Positions 9,876 to 18,840 of a stretch of 64,000 bases of DNA are shown here, piece by piece. The notes under the pieces were generated by a model. The model did not search any database. It worked only from the letters and a program-made list of their open reading frames with translations, and was not told the DNA's origin. The DNA is from an uncultured Pelagibacteraceae bacterium (GTDB taxonomy: Bacteria; Pseudomonadota; Alphaproteobacteria; Pelagibacterales; Pelagibacteraceae): NCBI GenBank assembly GCA_902592715.1, contig CACJFS010000006.1:1-64000 (forward strand), written 5' to 3'. Each line of letters begins with the position of its first letter. The first letter of the stretch is position 1. A program made the position numbers and the translations under genes.

Positions 9876-12800
9876 TTACATTTTTGTTGGCATGGGTTTA
9901 TTTTTATCAATTTTATACTTTTTGATTGCGTCTTCAGCATACTTTGACGCAACAAGCTGTTCATTAGCTAAAACGCTAAGGCTATAAGCAACTATGTGTT
10001 CTTTATCTACTTCAAAAAAATTTCTTAAGTTTTTTCTTGTATCACTTCTTCCATATCCGTCAGTACCTAATGAATAAAAGCTCTTTTTTGTAAAAGGTCT
10101 TATTTGATCAGCATTTATTCTCATATAATCAGTTGCTGTAAGGATAGGGCCTTGTTGTTTCCCTAAGCATTCCTCTACATATGATTTTTTATTTGTTTCT
10201 GAGGGATTTAGAAGATTAAATCGTTCAACTTCCATTCCATTTTTTCTTAACTCATTAAAACTAGTAACACTCCAAACTTCACTATCGACCTGATATTCTT
10301 TTTTGAGAATTTCTGATGCCGCCATCATTTCTCTTAGTATTGTTCCTGAGCCTAATAATTGAATTTTTGCATCTTTAGAACTTGATGTCTCTTTAATTTT
10401 GTACATTCCCTTGAGAATTCCATCCTCACAATCATCTGGCATTGTAGGGTGGGAATAATTTTCATTCATGGTTGTAATATAATAAAAAATATTTTCATTT
10501 TTTTCATGCATCCTTCTTAAACCTTCTCTAAAAATCACAGCTAATTCAAAATGGAATGTTGGATCATAAGAAATACAGTTTGGAATAGTCGATGCTAACA
10601 AATGACTATGACCATCTTGGTGTTGAAGACCTTCTCCTGCAAGTGTTGTTCTTCCTGCTGTCGCACCAATTAAAAAGCCTCTTGCTTGACTATCTCCTGC
10701 AGCCCAAGCAAAATCCCCTATTCTTTGAAAACCAAACATAGAATAAAAAAGATAAATTGGTATCATTTCAATGTCATGATTTGTATATGCTGTTCCTGCT
10801 GCTATCCAAGAAGACATTGAACCAGCTTCTGTAATACCTTCTTCTAATACCTGACCACTTTTTTCTTCTCTATAGGATGAAAGTTGTGCCGAGTCCTCTG
10901 GCTCATATTTTTGACCTTCATGAGCATAAATACCTATTTTTTGAAAGAAACCTTCCATTCCAAATGTTCTAGCTTCGTCAGGAATAATCGGAACCAATTT
11001 TGGTGCAACATTTTTATCTCTCAAAAGATTAGTTAACATTCTTACTAGTGCCATTGTTGTAGACATTTCTTTTTCACCAGTAGACTTTTTCATAAAATCA
11101 AAAATATCTTTAACTGGTGCTTTAATCGGTTTTGAATATGATGTTCTCTCTGGTATAAATCCACCAAGTTCTAATCTTCTTTTTTTAAGGTATTTAATTT
11201 CTTCAGAATTTTCATCTGGTTTGAAATATTCAATATTTTTGACTTGAGAATCTGTTAAAGGAACATCAAACCTATCTCTGTAATACATCAAATCATCTAC
11301 ATCTAATTTCTTTTGTTGGTGAGTAGTATTCACGCTTTCACCACTTTTGCCCATACCATATCCTTTTATAGTTTTGGCTATTATGACTGTTGGGCTTCCT
11401 TTGTGATTGACCGCTTTATCATATGCAGCATAAACTTTATGAGGATCATGACCTCCTCTATTAAGACGCCAAATATCGGTATCTGACATCGATGAAACTA
11501 ATTCTAATGTTTCAGGATATTTGCCAAAAAACTTTTCTCTTACATACAGTCCATTTCTTGCTTTAAATGCTTGATATTCACCGTCTACGGTCTCATTCAT
11601 AATTTTTACTAAATGTCCCGTCTTATCATTTGCTAAAAGTGAGTCCCAATAAGATCCCCAAATAACTTTTAAAACGTTCCAACCACCTCCTCTAAAAATA
11701 CCCTCTAATTCTTGAATTATTTTTCCATTTCCTCTTACTGGACCGTCTAATCTTTGTAAGTTGCAGTTTACAACAAATATTAAATTATCTAAATTTTCAC
11801 GCGCTGCTAAACCAATCGCCCCAAGTGACTCGGGTTCATCCATTTCTCCATCTCCAAGAAAAGCCCAAACTTTTCTTCCTTCATCCTTAATTAATCCTCT
11901 ATTAATTAAGTATTTCATAAATCTTGCTTGATATATTGCTAACATTGGACCAATTCCCATTGAGACTGTTGGAAATTGCCAAAAATTTGGCATAAGCCAC
12001 GGATGAGGATAAGATGAAAGTCCACCAGTTTGTACTTCTTGTCTAAATCTATCTAACTGCTTTTCATTTAATCTTCCCTCAAGAAAAGCTCTTGCATACA
12101 TTCCTGGTGCACTATGACCTTGAAAATATATTAGATCACCCCCGAATTTATTATTTTTTGCTCGCCAGAAATGATTCATTCCAACATCATACAAGGTTGC
12201 AGCTGATGCAAATGTTCCTATATGACCTCCAAGTTCAGGATATTTTTTATTTGCTCTTACTACCATTGCAGCAGCATTCCATCTAATTAATGATCTTAAC
12301 TTACGTTCTATATTTTGATCTCCGGGTGATCTTTTTTCTTCTTCAGGTGGTATTGTATTCACGTAAGGGGTAGTTTGAGTATGAGGAATTTTAGATCCAG
12401 CTTTATAAGATTGATCAATTAATTGTTTAATTAAAAAATGAGCCCTTTCAGAACCATCATTTTGCAAAACTGCACTTAAGGAGTCTAACCACTCTTTAGT
12501 TTCAACAGGATCAATATCGTCGTTACTACTAACCATTTTAACTTCATTAATCAATCTTGTTTGCTTGATTTGTGTTGGCTCTATAACTTCTTTTTCAACT
12601 TTTGTGTCAGATTTTTTAGCAGTTTCTGCTTCATCTATTAATTTCTCAGTTGAGGGTGGAATTGTTTTGTCTAAAGTTTTACTAATTTTCTTATGTCCAT
12701 CTTTATTTTCTGAAGATAGAGTTAATATTAAATCCCCTTTAGAAACTTTATCACCAATTTTTACATTTATATTTTCAATTGTGCCTTCATAATTGGATGG

Positions 12801-12941
12801 TACTTCAACACTTGATTTATCACTTTCTAATGTGACAACAGGGTCATTTTTATTGATTTTGTCACCTCTTTTTACAAGTACTTCAATTATTTCAACGTTT
12901 TCAAAGTCTCCTATATCAGGAACTAATAAATCTAGATTCAT
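9876..12941 (-). CDS. aceE: Pyruvate dehydrogenase E1 (homodimeric AceE type) with N-terminal lipoyl domain
   Basis: aa ~1-77 is a biotinyl/lipoyl domain (VVTLESDKSSVEVPS, Lys42), followed by an AceE-type E1 (GDGEMDEPESLGAI, TIKGYGMGKSGE). Confidence 0.93.
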   Translation of the reverse strand: MNLDLLVPDIGDFENVEIIEVLVKRGDKINKNDPVVTLESDKSSVEVPSNYEGTIENINVKIGDKVSKGDLILTLSSENKDGHKKISKTLDKTIPPSTEKLIDEAETAKKSDTKVEKEVIEPTQIKQTRLINEVKMVSSNDDIDPVETKEWLDSLSAVLQNDGSERAHFLIKQLIDQSYKAGSKIPHTQTTPYVNTIPPEEEKRSPGDQNIERKLRSLIRWNAAAMVVRANKKYPELGGHIGTFASAATLYDVGMNHFWRAKNNKFGGDLIYFQGHSAPGMYARAFLEGRLNEKQLDRFRQEVQTGGLSSYPHPWLMPNFWQFPTVSMGIGPMLAIYQARFMKYLINRGLIKDEGRKVWAFLGDGEMDEPESLGAIGLAARENLDNLIFVVNCNLQRLDGPVRGNGKIIQELEGIFRGGGWNVLKVIWGSYWDSLLANDKTGHLVKIMNETVDGEYQAFKARNGLYVREKFFGKYPETLELVSSMSDTDIWRLNRGGHDPHKVYAAYDKAVNHKGSPTVIIAKTIKGYGMGKSGESVNTTHQQKKLDVDDLMYYRDRFDVPLTDSQVKNIEYFKPDENSEEIKYLKKRRLELGGFIPERTSYSKPIKAPVKDIFDFMKKSTGEKEMSTTMALVRMLTNLLRDKNVAPKLVPIIPDEARTFGMEGFFQKIGIYAHEGQKYEPEDSAQLSSYREEKSGQVLEEGITEAGSMSSWIAAGTAYTNHDIEMIPIYLFYSMFGFQRIGDFAWAAGDSQARGFLIGATAGRTTLAGEGLQHQDGHSHLLASTIPNCISYDPTFHFELAVIFREGLRRMHEKNENIFYYITTMNENYSHPTMPDDCEDGILKGMYKIKETSSSKDAKIQLLGSGTILREMMAASEILKKEYQVDSEVWSVTSFNELRKNGMEVERFNLLNPSETNKKSYVEECLGKQQGPILTATDYMRINADQIRPFTKKSFYSLGTDGYGRSDTRKNLRNFFEVDKEHIVAYSLSVLANEQLVASKYAEDAIKKYKIDKNKPMPTKM

Positions 12942-13018
12942 TTTTGTAATATATATATATCAATATTTGCTAAAAAAATAATTTACATTATTAATTATGT
13001 ATAAAAACTGTACAAATT

Positions 13019-13095
13019 GCGCCTGTAGCTCAATTGGATAGAGCGCTTGGCTACGGACCAGGAGGTTCTGGGTTCAACTCCTAGCAGGCGCACCA
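13019..13095 (+). tRNA. tRNA-Arg (ACG)
   Basis: Cloverleaf: acceptor gcgcctg/caggcgc, anticodon arm cttgg-ctACGga-ccagg, T arm ctggGTTCAActcctag region, encoded CCA. Confidence 0.95.
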
Positions 13096-13109
13096 AAATG
13101 AAAGGATAA

Positions 13110-13193
13110 ATGAAAATATCACTTGAAAAATCTGTAATATATTTCTTTTGTTTAGTTTTATTATTTATACTAATTATGACAATAATTCTTTAA
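13110..13193 (+). CDS. 27-aa single-TM leader-like small ORF (MKISLEKSVIYFFCLVLLFILIMTIIL)
   Basis: Upstream AAAGGA as SD, stop codon overlaps the downstream thioesterase ATG (TAATG). Confidence 0.45.
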   Translation: MKISLEKSVIYFFCLVLLFILIMTIIL

Positions 13194-13618
13194 TGAAAAA
13201 AAAATTTGAACAATTAAGCAATAAGCCAAGCTACATGAAACATAATGGTGGTTTATTATTTAGATCTATTAGCAAGAAAAAATTTGAGTTTAAAACTAAG
13301 ATTAAAAAAACACATTTAAATAAAGCTGGGATAACCCATGGTGGTTATATTTGTACAATCATTGATGCAGGTGCGGGTACTGCTTGTCACAGAGCAAGTG
13401 GAAATAAACCATGTGTAACTATTTCATTGGATATAAAATTTATAGCTCCCTCGAACACTGGAGACGAATTATTGGGAACAGTAGAAATTCAAAAAGTTAC
13501 AAATTCAATGGTATTTATGAATTGCAAACTCAAGTGTAAAAATAAATTAATTGCAAGTGCAGTTGGGATTTGGAAAATTTTAAGAAGACCTCTTCCAGAT
13601 GCTGGACTAGGTGGATAA
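13193..13618 (+). CDS. PaaI-like hotdog thioesterase
   Basis: HGGYICTIIDAGAGTACHRA and SLDIKFIAPSNTGDELLGT motifs; start set at the ATG at 13193 rather than the listed 13148 because of the TAATG junction. Confidence 0.85.
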   Translation: MKKKFEQLSNKPSYMKHNGGLLFRSISKKKFEFKTKIKKTHLNKAGITHGGYICTIIDAGAGTACHRASGNKPCVTISLDIKFIAPSNTGDELLGTVEIQKVTNSMVFMNCKLKCKNKLIASAVGIWKILRRPLPDAGLGG

Positions 13619-13621
13619 GTC

Positions 13622-15607
13622 TTATTTTCTTAATTGAAGAATAAATATTGGCAACACTAAAAATAAACCAATAATTGATGAACCTAAACCAGGCGCAATA
13701 AATAGTAATGAAATAATTCCTAAATACCATCTTTGAAACGTAGAAACTTTTTTAAATAGATAGCCTGTAAATCCAATTCCAATCAAACCAATTCCAATCA
13801 TCGCAGAAATTAAAGTTACAAAAAAATCATAAAAATTAAACCCTTGAGCAACTAATAATAGAGATGGTGAATAGACAAATACAAAAGGCACAAGGGCTTT
13901 AGCAATTCCTAATCTAAATGCTGTATTACCTGTAGTAAATGGATTTGATCCAGCAATTCCAGCGGCAGCATATGCTGCAAGAGCAACTGGCGGTGTTATG
14001 TCAGCTAAGACACCATAATAAAAGACAAAAAAGTGAGAAACAATGGGCTCAATTTGTAATTGAGTGAGAGCAGGCGCAGCAACAGCAACTAGTATTATGT
14101 ATGTTGCAGTAGTTGGTACTCCTGTACCCATAAATATGCATGATATTGCAATCAATATAAGTGAGAAAAATAATGTTAGATCGGCTAAAGAAAAATAATC
14201 AAAAGGTAAAAAGTTTAAGAAGAAACCTCCAATATCACCAGCCGTTTGGATTACTACATAACCTAATCTAAAACCAACACCTGTTAGTGTAACTACACCA
14301 ACTATAATCCCAATTGATGTTGCAGCAGCCCCAACTGCTAAAGTATTCTTTGCACCTCTTGCAAGACACTCAAATAAGTCGTTAAAAGTAAGTCTATTTT
14401 TTTTTCTAATAAATCCAATAACGACACATGCAATTATTCCATTTACTGCAGCATAATCTGGAGTCCGACCAATTAAAATTAAATATACCAAGATAAATAA
14501 TGGAACTATTGCAAGCCAATTGTCTTGTATAATTTTTATAAATTTAGGAACCTCACTTTCGTTTAAGCCTCTAAGTCCTAATTTTTTTGCCTCTAAATGA
14601 ACCATTACAAAAATTCCAAAATAGTGAAGCAGTGCTGGAATTAATGCAGCTGCTAAAATATCCCTTAAAGGTAATTCTAAATATTCCACCATAATAAATG
14701 CGGCAGCCCCTAAAATAGGTGGAGTTATTTGTCCGCCAGTAGATGCTGTAGCTTCCACAGCTCCAGAAAAATGTGGGGGATATCCAACTTTTTTCATTGC
14801 AGGTATTGTTAAAGATCCAGTTGTTACTGTATTTGCAATTGAGGAACCAGATATGGTTCCTAAAAATGCCGAAGAAAATATTGCAACTTTTGCTGGTCCT
14901 CCAGAGTATCGTCCAGCTATTACCATTGCTAAATCAATAAATAATTGTCCTAGTCCAATACGTGTTGCAAGCACGCCAAACAAAATAAATAAAAAAACAT
15001 ATTGGGCCATAACACCAACAGCGATCCCATAAATGCCTTGATTGGTTATATAAATATGATTTACAAAACCAGCCCAGCTACTGCCTCCATGTTTTAAAGC
15101 TCCAGGAAAAATAGGACCATAAAGTGCGAAAATCATAAATATTACGCATATTAATGGCAATGTGTATCCAATAGACCTTCTTGCTGCCTCAAGAGTCAAA
15201 ATTATAAGAATTGATCCCATTATAACCTCCGTGCTTGATGGATTTCCTACTCTGCTAGCTAATATTTCGGGAGGCAATAAGGGCAAATAAAGTGCGGTTA
15301 TGACAACTAAAATTGAAAAAATAATATCTATTATTGGAACTTTCCTTTTTGATTTGTCATCAGAAAAACTTTTCCAATTATAAAATAGGAATACTAGACC
15401 AACTACAAAGGAGATATGAATGCCTCTATGAAGAATATCTCTAATTGTTCCAAATCCAGAAGCATAAAAATGGTAAATTGACATTGCAACTAATGCAACA
15501 AACGTCAATGATTTAAGGAAATTTTTTAATTTTCTTTCGTTGCTTTTTATTTCAAACTTTTCTTCAAGTTTTGAAACCTCTTCAGGGGAAATATTAAATT
15601 GAGACAT
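13622..15607 (-). CDS. TRAP transporter fused permease (4TM/12TM, TAXI-associated)
   Basis: 661-aa polytopic protein with DctM-like motifs (GTGVPTTATYIILVAVAAPAL; GAVEATASTGGQITPPILGAAAFIM). Confidence 0.92.
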   Translation of the reverse strand: MSQFNISPEEVSKLEEKFEIKSNERKLKNFLKSLTFVALVAMSIYHFYASGFGTIRDILHRGIHISFVVGLVFLFYNWKSFSDDKSKRKVPIIDIIFSILVVITALYLPLLPPEILASRVGNPSSTEVIMGSILIILTLEAARRSIGYTLPLICVIFMIFALYGPIFPGALKHGGSSWAGFVNHIYITNQGIYGIAVGVMAQYVFLFILFGVLATRIGLGQLFIDLAMVIAGRYSGGPAKVAIFSSAFLGTISGSSIANTVTTGSLTIPAMKKVGYPPHFSGAVEATASTGGQITPPILGAAAFIMVEYLELPLRDILAAALIPALLHYFGIFVMVHLEAKKLGLRGLNESEVPKFIKIIQDNWLAIVPLFILVYLILIGRTPDYAAVNGIIACVVIGFIRKKNRLTFNDLFECLARGAKNTLAVGAAATSIGIIVGVVTLTGVGFRLGYVVIQTAGDIGGFFLNFLPFDYFSLADLTLFFSLILIAISCIFMGTGVPTTATYIILVAVAAPALTQLQIEPIVSHFFVFYYGVLADITPPVALAAYAAAGIAGSNPFTTGNTAFRLGIAKALVPFVFVYSPSLLLVAQGFNFYDFFVTLISAMIGIGLIGIGFTGYLFKKVSTFQRWYLGIISLLFIAPGLGSSIIGLFLVLPIFILQLRK

Positions 15608-15611
15608 AATA

Positions 15612-15639
15612 ATGCCCTAGATCTTTAGATCTAGGGCAT
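15612..15639 (-). promoter_or_regulatory. Perfect intercistronic hairpin between TAXI receptor and TRAP permease genes
   Basis: atgccctagatct-tt-agatctagggcat, 13-bp perfect inverted repeat. Confidence 0.85.
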
Positions 15640-15665
15640 AATATATATAGTGTATACTTATAAAA

Positions 15666-16673
15666 TTAATTTATAAGTCCCGCTTCTTTATAGAACTTTT
15701 CTGCACCAGGATGTAACGGCACACCCACTCCAGAAAGAGCAGATTCAGGTGTTATTGTTTTACCTTTGGCATGACCAACATCCATCAGCTTCCTAGACTC
15801 TTTATTCCATAAAGCTTTAGTAATTTGGTAGATAAGTTCATTATCTTCTTTTGCAGAAGTAAACCATTGAGCACCTACTGCTACAGTATTCACTTCATCA
15901 ACACCTTCGTAAGTTCCTGAAGGAATTGGACTTTGTGAGAAAAAACCATATTTTGAAGTTAATGCTTTAGCTCCTGCACCATCTATAGGAACTAATTTTA
16001 CATCAACTGCAGATGCTAACTCAACTATGGCCCCTGTTGGGAAACCCGCTACAACAAAAATTGCATCAACTTTACCATTTCTTAATGCATCGGTAGCTGC
16101 TTTACCTTTTAAAGCTTCAGCTTTTACGTCACTAGTACTTAAACCATTAGATTCTAAAATTAATTTAGCATCAACATACGTACCAGATCCAGGCTCATCG
16201 AGTGAAACTCTTTTACCCTTTAAATCTTTAACAGAATTAATTTTGCTTTTTTTAAGCGCAACTAAATGAATGTGTTCTTGAAAAAGTGCTGCGATAGTTC
16301 TTAAATCTTTTGCTGGTTCTTTTCCTTCCATAGTTCCAGTACCAGTATAAGCCCAATAAGCAACGTCAGACTGTGCAAATCCTGAATTTCTCAAACCTGA
16401 AATAATAGCATTTACATTATCTACTGATCCTCTTGATGAAACAGCAGATGCAATTAAGTTAGGAACTCCACAACTTCCACCTTTTCCGCATTCTCTTGAT
16501 CCTGGCGGTTTAGAAATTGCATTAGCAATCATTCCACCAACTGGATAATAAGTATAAGCTGTTCCTCCTGTACCAATTGTAAAAAATTTTAGTTCTTGAG
16601 CAAATGATTTACCTGACAAACCAAGTGTCAGAAGTAGTATCATTAGAGAACTTTTAAATAAGTTTTTAATCAT
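15666..16673 (-). CDS. TAXI-family TRAP transporter solute receptor
   Basis: Signal peptide then FFTIGTGGTAYTYYPVGGMIANAIS, TAXI receptor signature. Confidence 0.93.
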   Translation of the reverse strand: MIKNLFKSSLMILLLTLGLSGKSFAQELKFFTIGTGGTAYTYYPVGGMIANAISKPPGSRECGKGGSCGVPNLIASAVSSRGSVDNVNAIISGLRNSGFAQSDVAYWAYTGTGTMEGKEPAKDLRTIAALFQEHIHLVALKKSKINSVKDLKGKRVSLDEPGSGTYVDAKLILESNGLSTSDVKAEALKGKAATDALRNGKVDAIFVVAGFPTGAIVELASAVDVKLVPIDGAGAKALTSKYGFFSQSPIPSGTYEGVDEVNTVAVGAQWFTSAKEDNELIYQITKALWNKESRKLMDVGHAKGKTITPESALSGVGVPLHPGAEKFYKEAGLIN

Positions 16674-16749
16674 TTTCTCTCCAATTTATTAATTAATGTT
16701 ACTATTAAATATTAATCAATTATTATTGTCTATATAAATTTAGTGGTAT

Positions 16750-18708
16750 TTATGGTTTCTTAAGTTCATCCAAATTTTTAAATTCATTTAGGATATTTGG
16801 ATTTATTAGAGCTTGAATATTTTTTATTTTATTTCCCTCAATAGTATTTCTAACAGCAATCTCAACTATTTTTCCATTTTTTGTTCTTGGTATATCCGAG
16901 ACCTCAATTATTTTTTTGGGAACATGCCGTGGGGATGCATCTAAACGTATAGCATTTTTTAAGTTTAAAGATAAATCTTCACTTAACGACTTAGGTTTCT
17001 TAAGAACAACAAATAATATAATTCTCACATCATTATCCCATTTCTGGCCTATAACTATTGATTCTTTAACTTCTTTAAAATTATCAACTACAGAATATAT
17101 CTCAGCAGTGCCTAATCTTGCTCCACCAGGATTTAGTGTAGCGTCTGATCTTCCATAAATTACATAACCTCCGTTAGATTTTCTTTCGGCAAAATCTCCA
17201 TGATGCCAAACATTTTTATATTTTTTGAAGTATGCACTCTTATATTTTTCATTATTCTTATCATTCCAAAAAAGTTTTGGCATTGAGGGAAAAGGCGATT
17301 TACAGACTAATTCCCCTTTTTGATTTATTAAAGATTTTCCTCTTTCAGAAAAAACATCAGTATTCATTCCTAATCCATTATTCTGAATCTGTCCCCTGTA
17401 AACTGGTGAATATATATTTCCTAATACAAAGCACGATACTAAGTCTGTTCCACCTGCAATAGATGCTAAATGAACATTTTTTTTTATATTTTTGTAAACA
17501 TAATCAAAACCCTCAGAGGATAAGGGTGATCCAGTAGAGCAAATAGTTTTGAGATACTTTAGTTTAAATTTTTTTTTAATATTTACGTTAAGCTTTTTTA
17601 ATTGGTCAATATACTTAGCGCTTATGCCAAACAATGAGATTTTTTCTTTCTCAGCTATTTTAAATAGTAAATCACTTCTTTTATGCATTGGAAACCCGTC
17701 AAATAGAATAATAGAAGCTTTTGATGCCAAAAAAGTCATTAACCAATTCCACATCATCCATCCACAGGTAGTAAAATAAAAAACATTGTCTCCTGGCTTA
17801 ACATTACAGTGAAGTTTATGTTCTTTTAAATGTTGCAGCAAAACACCACCCGCTCTATGACATATGCATTTTGGTTTCCCTGTTGTTCCGCTTGAATATA
17901 AAATAGCTAGCTCTTTATCAAAATCAAATTTTTTAAATGTAATTTTGCTTTTTACTTTGCGCTTTAATTTATTGAAATAAAAGATTTTTATCCCCTTAAT
18001 TTTTTTTTGTTTTAAATTTTTTTTGCCTGGATAATTGGTAATTAAAACACTTTTAATAGATTTAATTTTTTTAAGAATAGTTGGTAATCTTTCAAGGACA
18101 TTTATTTCTTTACCATTATAATAATACCTATCAGTTATGATTAATAATTTTGGTTTTATTTGAGAAAATCTCTCTATAACTCCTTGTGTACCAAAATCTG
18201 GTGAACAAGAGGACCAGATAGCACCTATTGCACTAGTTGCAATAAAACTTTCAACAGTTTCAATTTGGTTTGCTGTATATGCTGCTATTCTATCTTTATC
18301 TTTAATTTTATTATCTTTAAAAAATTTTACTAATTTTAAAGTATTATTATTTAATTCCTTCCAGGATTTTTCTTCCCTATATCCATTTTCACTAATAAAA
18401 GTTACGGCTTTCGTAGTATCACTTTTCGATAATAAGTTTTCTGCATAATTTAACTTGGATTTTACTAAAAATTTACTTTTAATAATTTCTTTGGGAAAAT
18501 GAAATTTATCATTTTTAATACCTTTAATATTTGAAAATTCCCAAATTGAAGTCCAAAAAAGCTTTGGGTTTTTGATTGTCCAATTAAACAGTTTTTTATA
18601 ATTTTTTTCGGGTTTATAATTAAATTTATTTGATAAAAATTTTTCAAAATCAAATAAATTAGATTTTGATTTTGTTTTAGAATTAGCTTCCCATAGTTTT
18701 TGAGGCAT
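16750..18708 (-). CDS. Acetoacetyl-CoA synthetase
   Basis: 652-aa AMP-forming enzyme; SSGTTGKPKCICH, YGRSDATLNPGGARLGTAEIY, N-terminal AacS-type domain. Confidence 0.9.
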   Translation of the reverse strand: MPQKLWEANSKTKSKSNLFDFEKFLSNKFNYKPEKNYKKLFNWTIKNPKLFWTSIWEFSNIKGIKNDKFHFPKEIIKSKFLVKSKLNYAENLLSKSDTTKAVTFISENGYREEKSWKELNNNTLKLVKFFKDNKIKDKDRIAAYTANQIETVESFIATSAIGAIWSSCSPDFGTQGVIERFSQIKPKLLIITDRYYYNGKEINVLERLPTILKKIKSIKSVLITNYPGKKNLKQKKIKGIKIFYFNKLKRKVKSKITFKKFDFDKELAILYSSGTTGKPKCICHRAGGVLLQHLKEHKLHCNVKPGDNVFYFTTCGWMMWNWLMTFLASKASIILFDGFPMHKRSDLLFKIAEKEKISLFGISAKYIDQLKKLNVNIKKKFKLKYLKTICSTGSPLSSEGFDYVYKNIKKNVHLASIAGGTDLVSCFVLGNIYSPVYRGQIQNNGLGMNTDVFSERGKSLINQKGELVCKSPFPSMPKLFWNDKNNEKYKSAYFKKYKNVWHHGDFAERKSNGGYVIYGRSDATLNPGGARLGTAEIYSVVDNFKEVKESIVIGQKWDNDVRIILFVVLKKPKSLSEDLSLNLKNAIRLDASPRHVPKKIIEVSDIPRTKNGKIVEIAVRNTIEGNKIKNIQALINPNILNEFKNLDELKKP

Positions 18709-18840
18709 AAAAAAATATATTTAATTTTTTGAAATTATGATAACCTTAAAACATTAAATAATAAAAATGAGAACTTTTTCCTCAATGATTCGGACTAGTT
18801 TTAGCCTATTTTTGTTCTTTAGAGGTAACAATATATAGTA

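Noticed and set aside
12092-12981. Plus-strand ORFs 12092, 12565 and 12793 over aceE
   Set aside because: Antisense shadows of the long conserved aceE ORF
13530-13730. Minus-strand 66-aa ORF across thioesterase/TRAP permease ends
   Set aside because: Overlaps two well-supported genes in another frame; no homology signal
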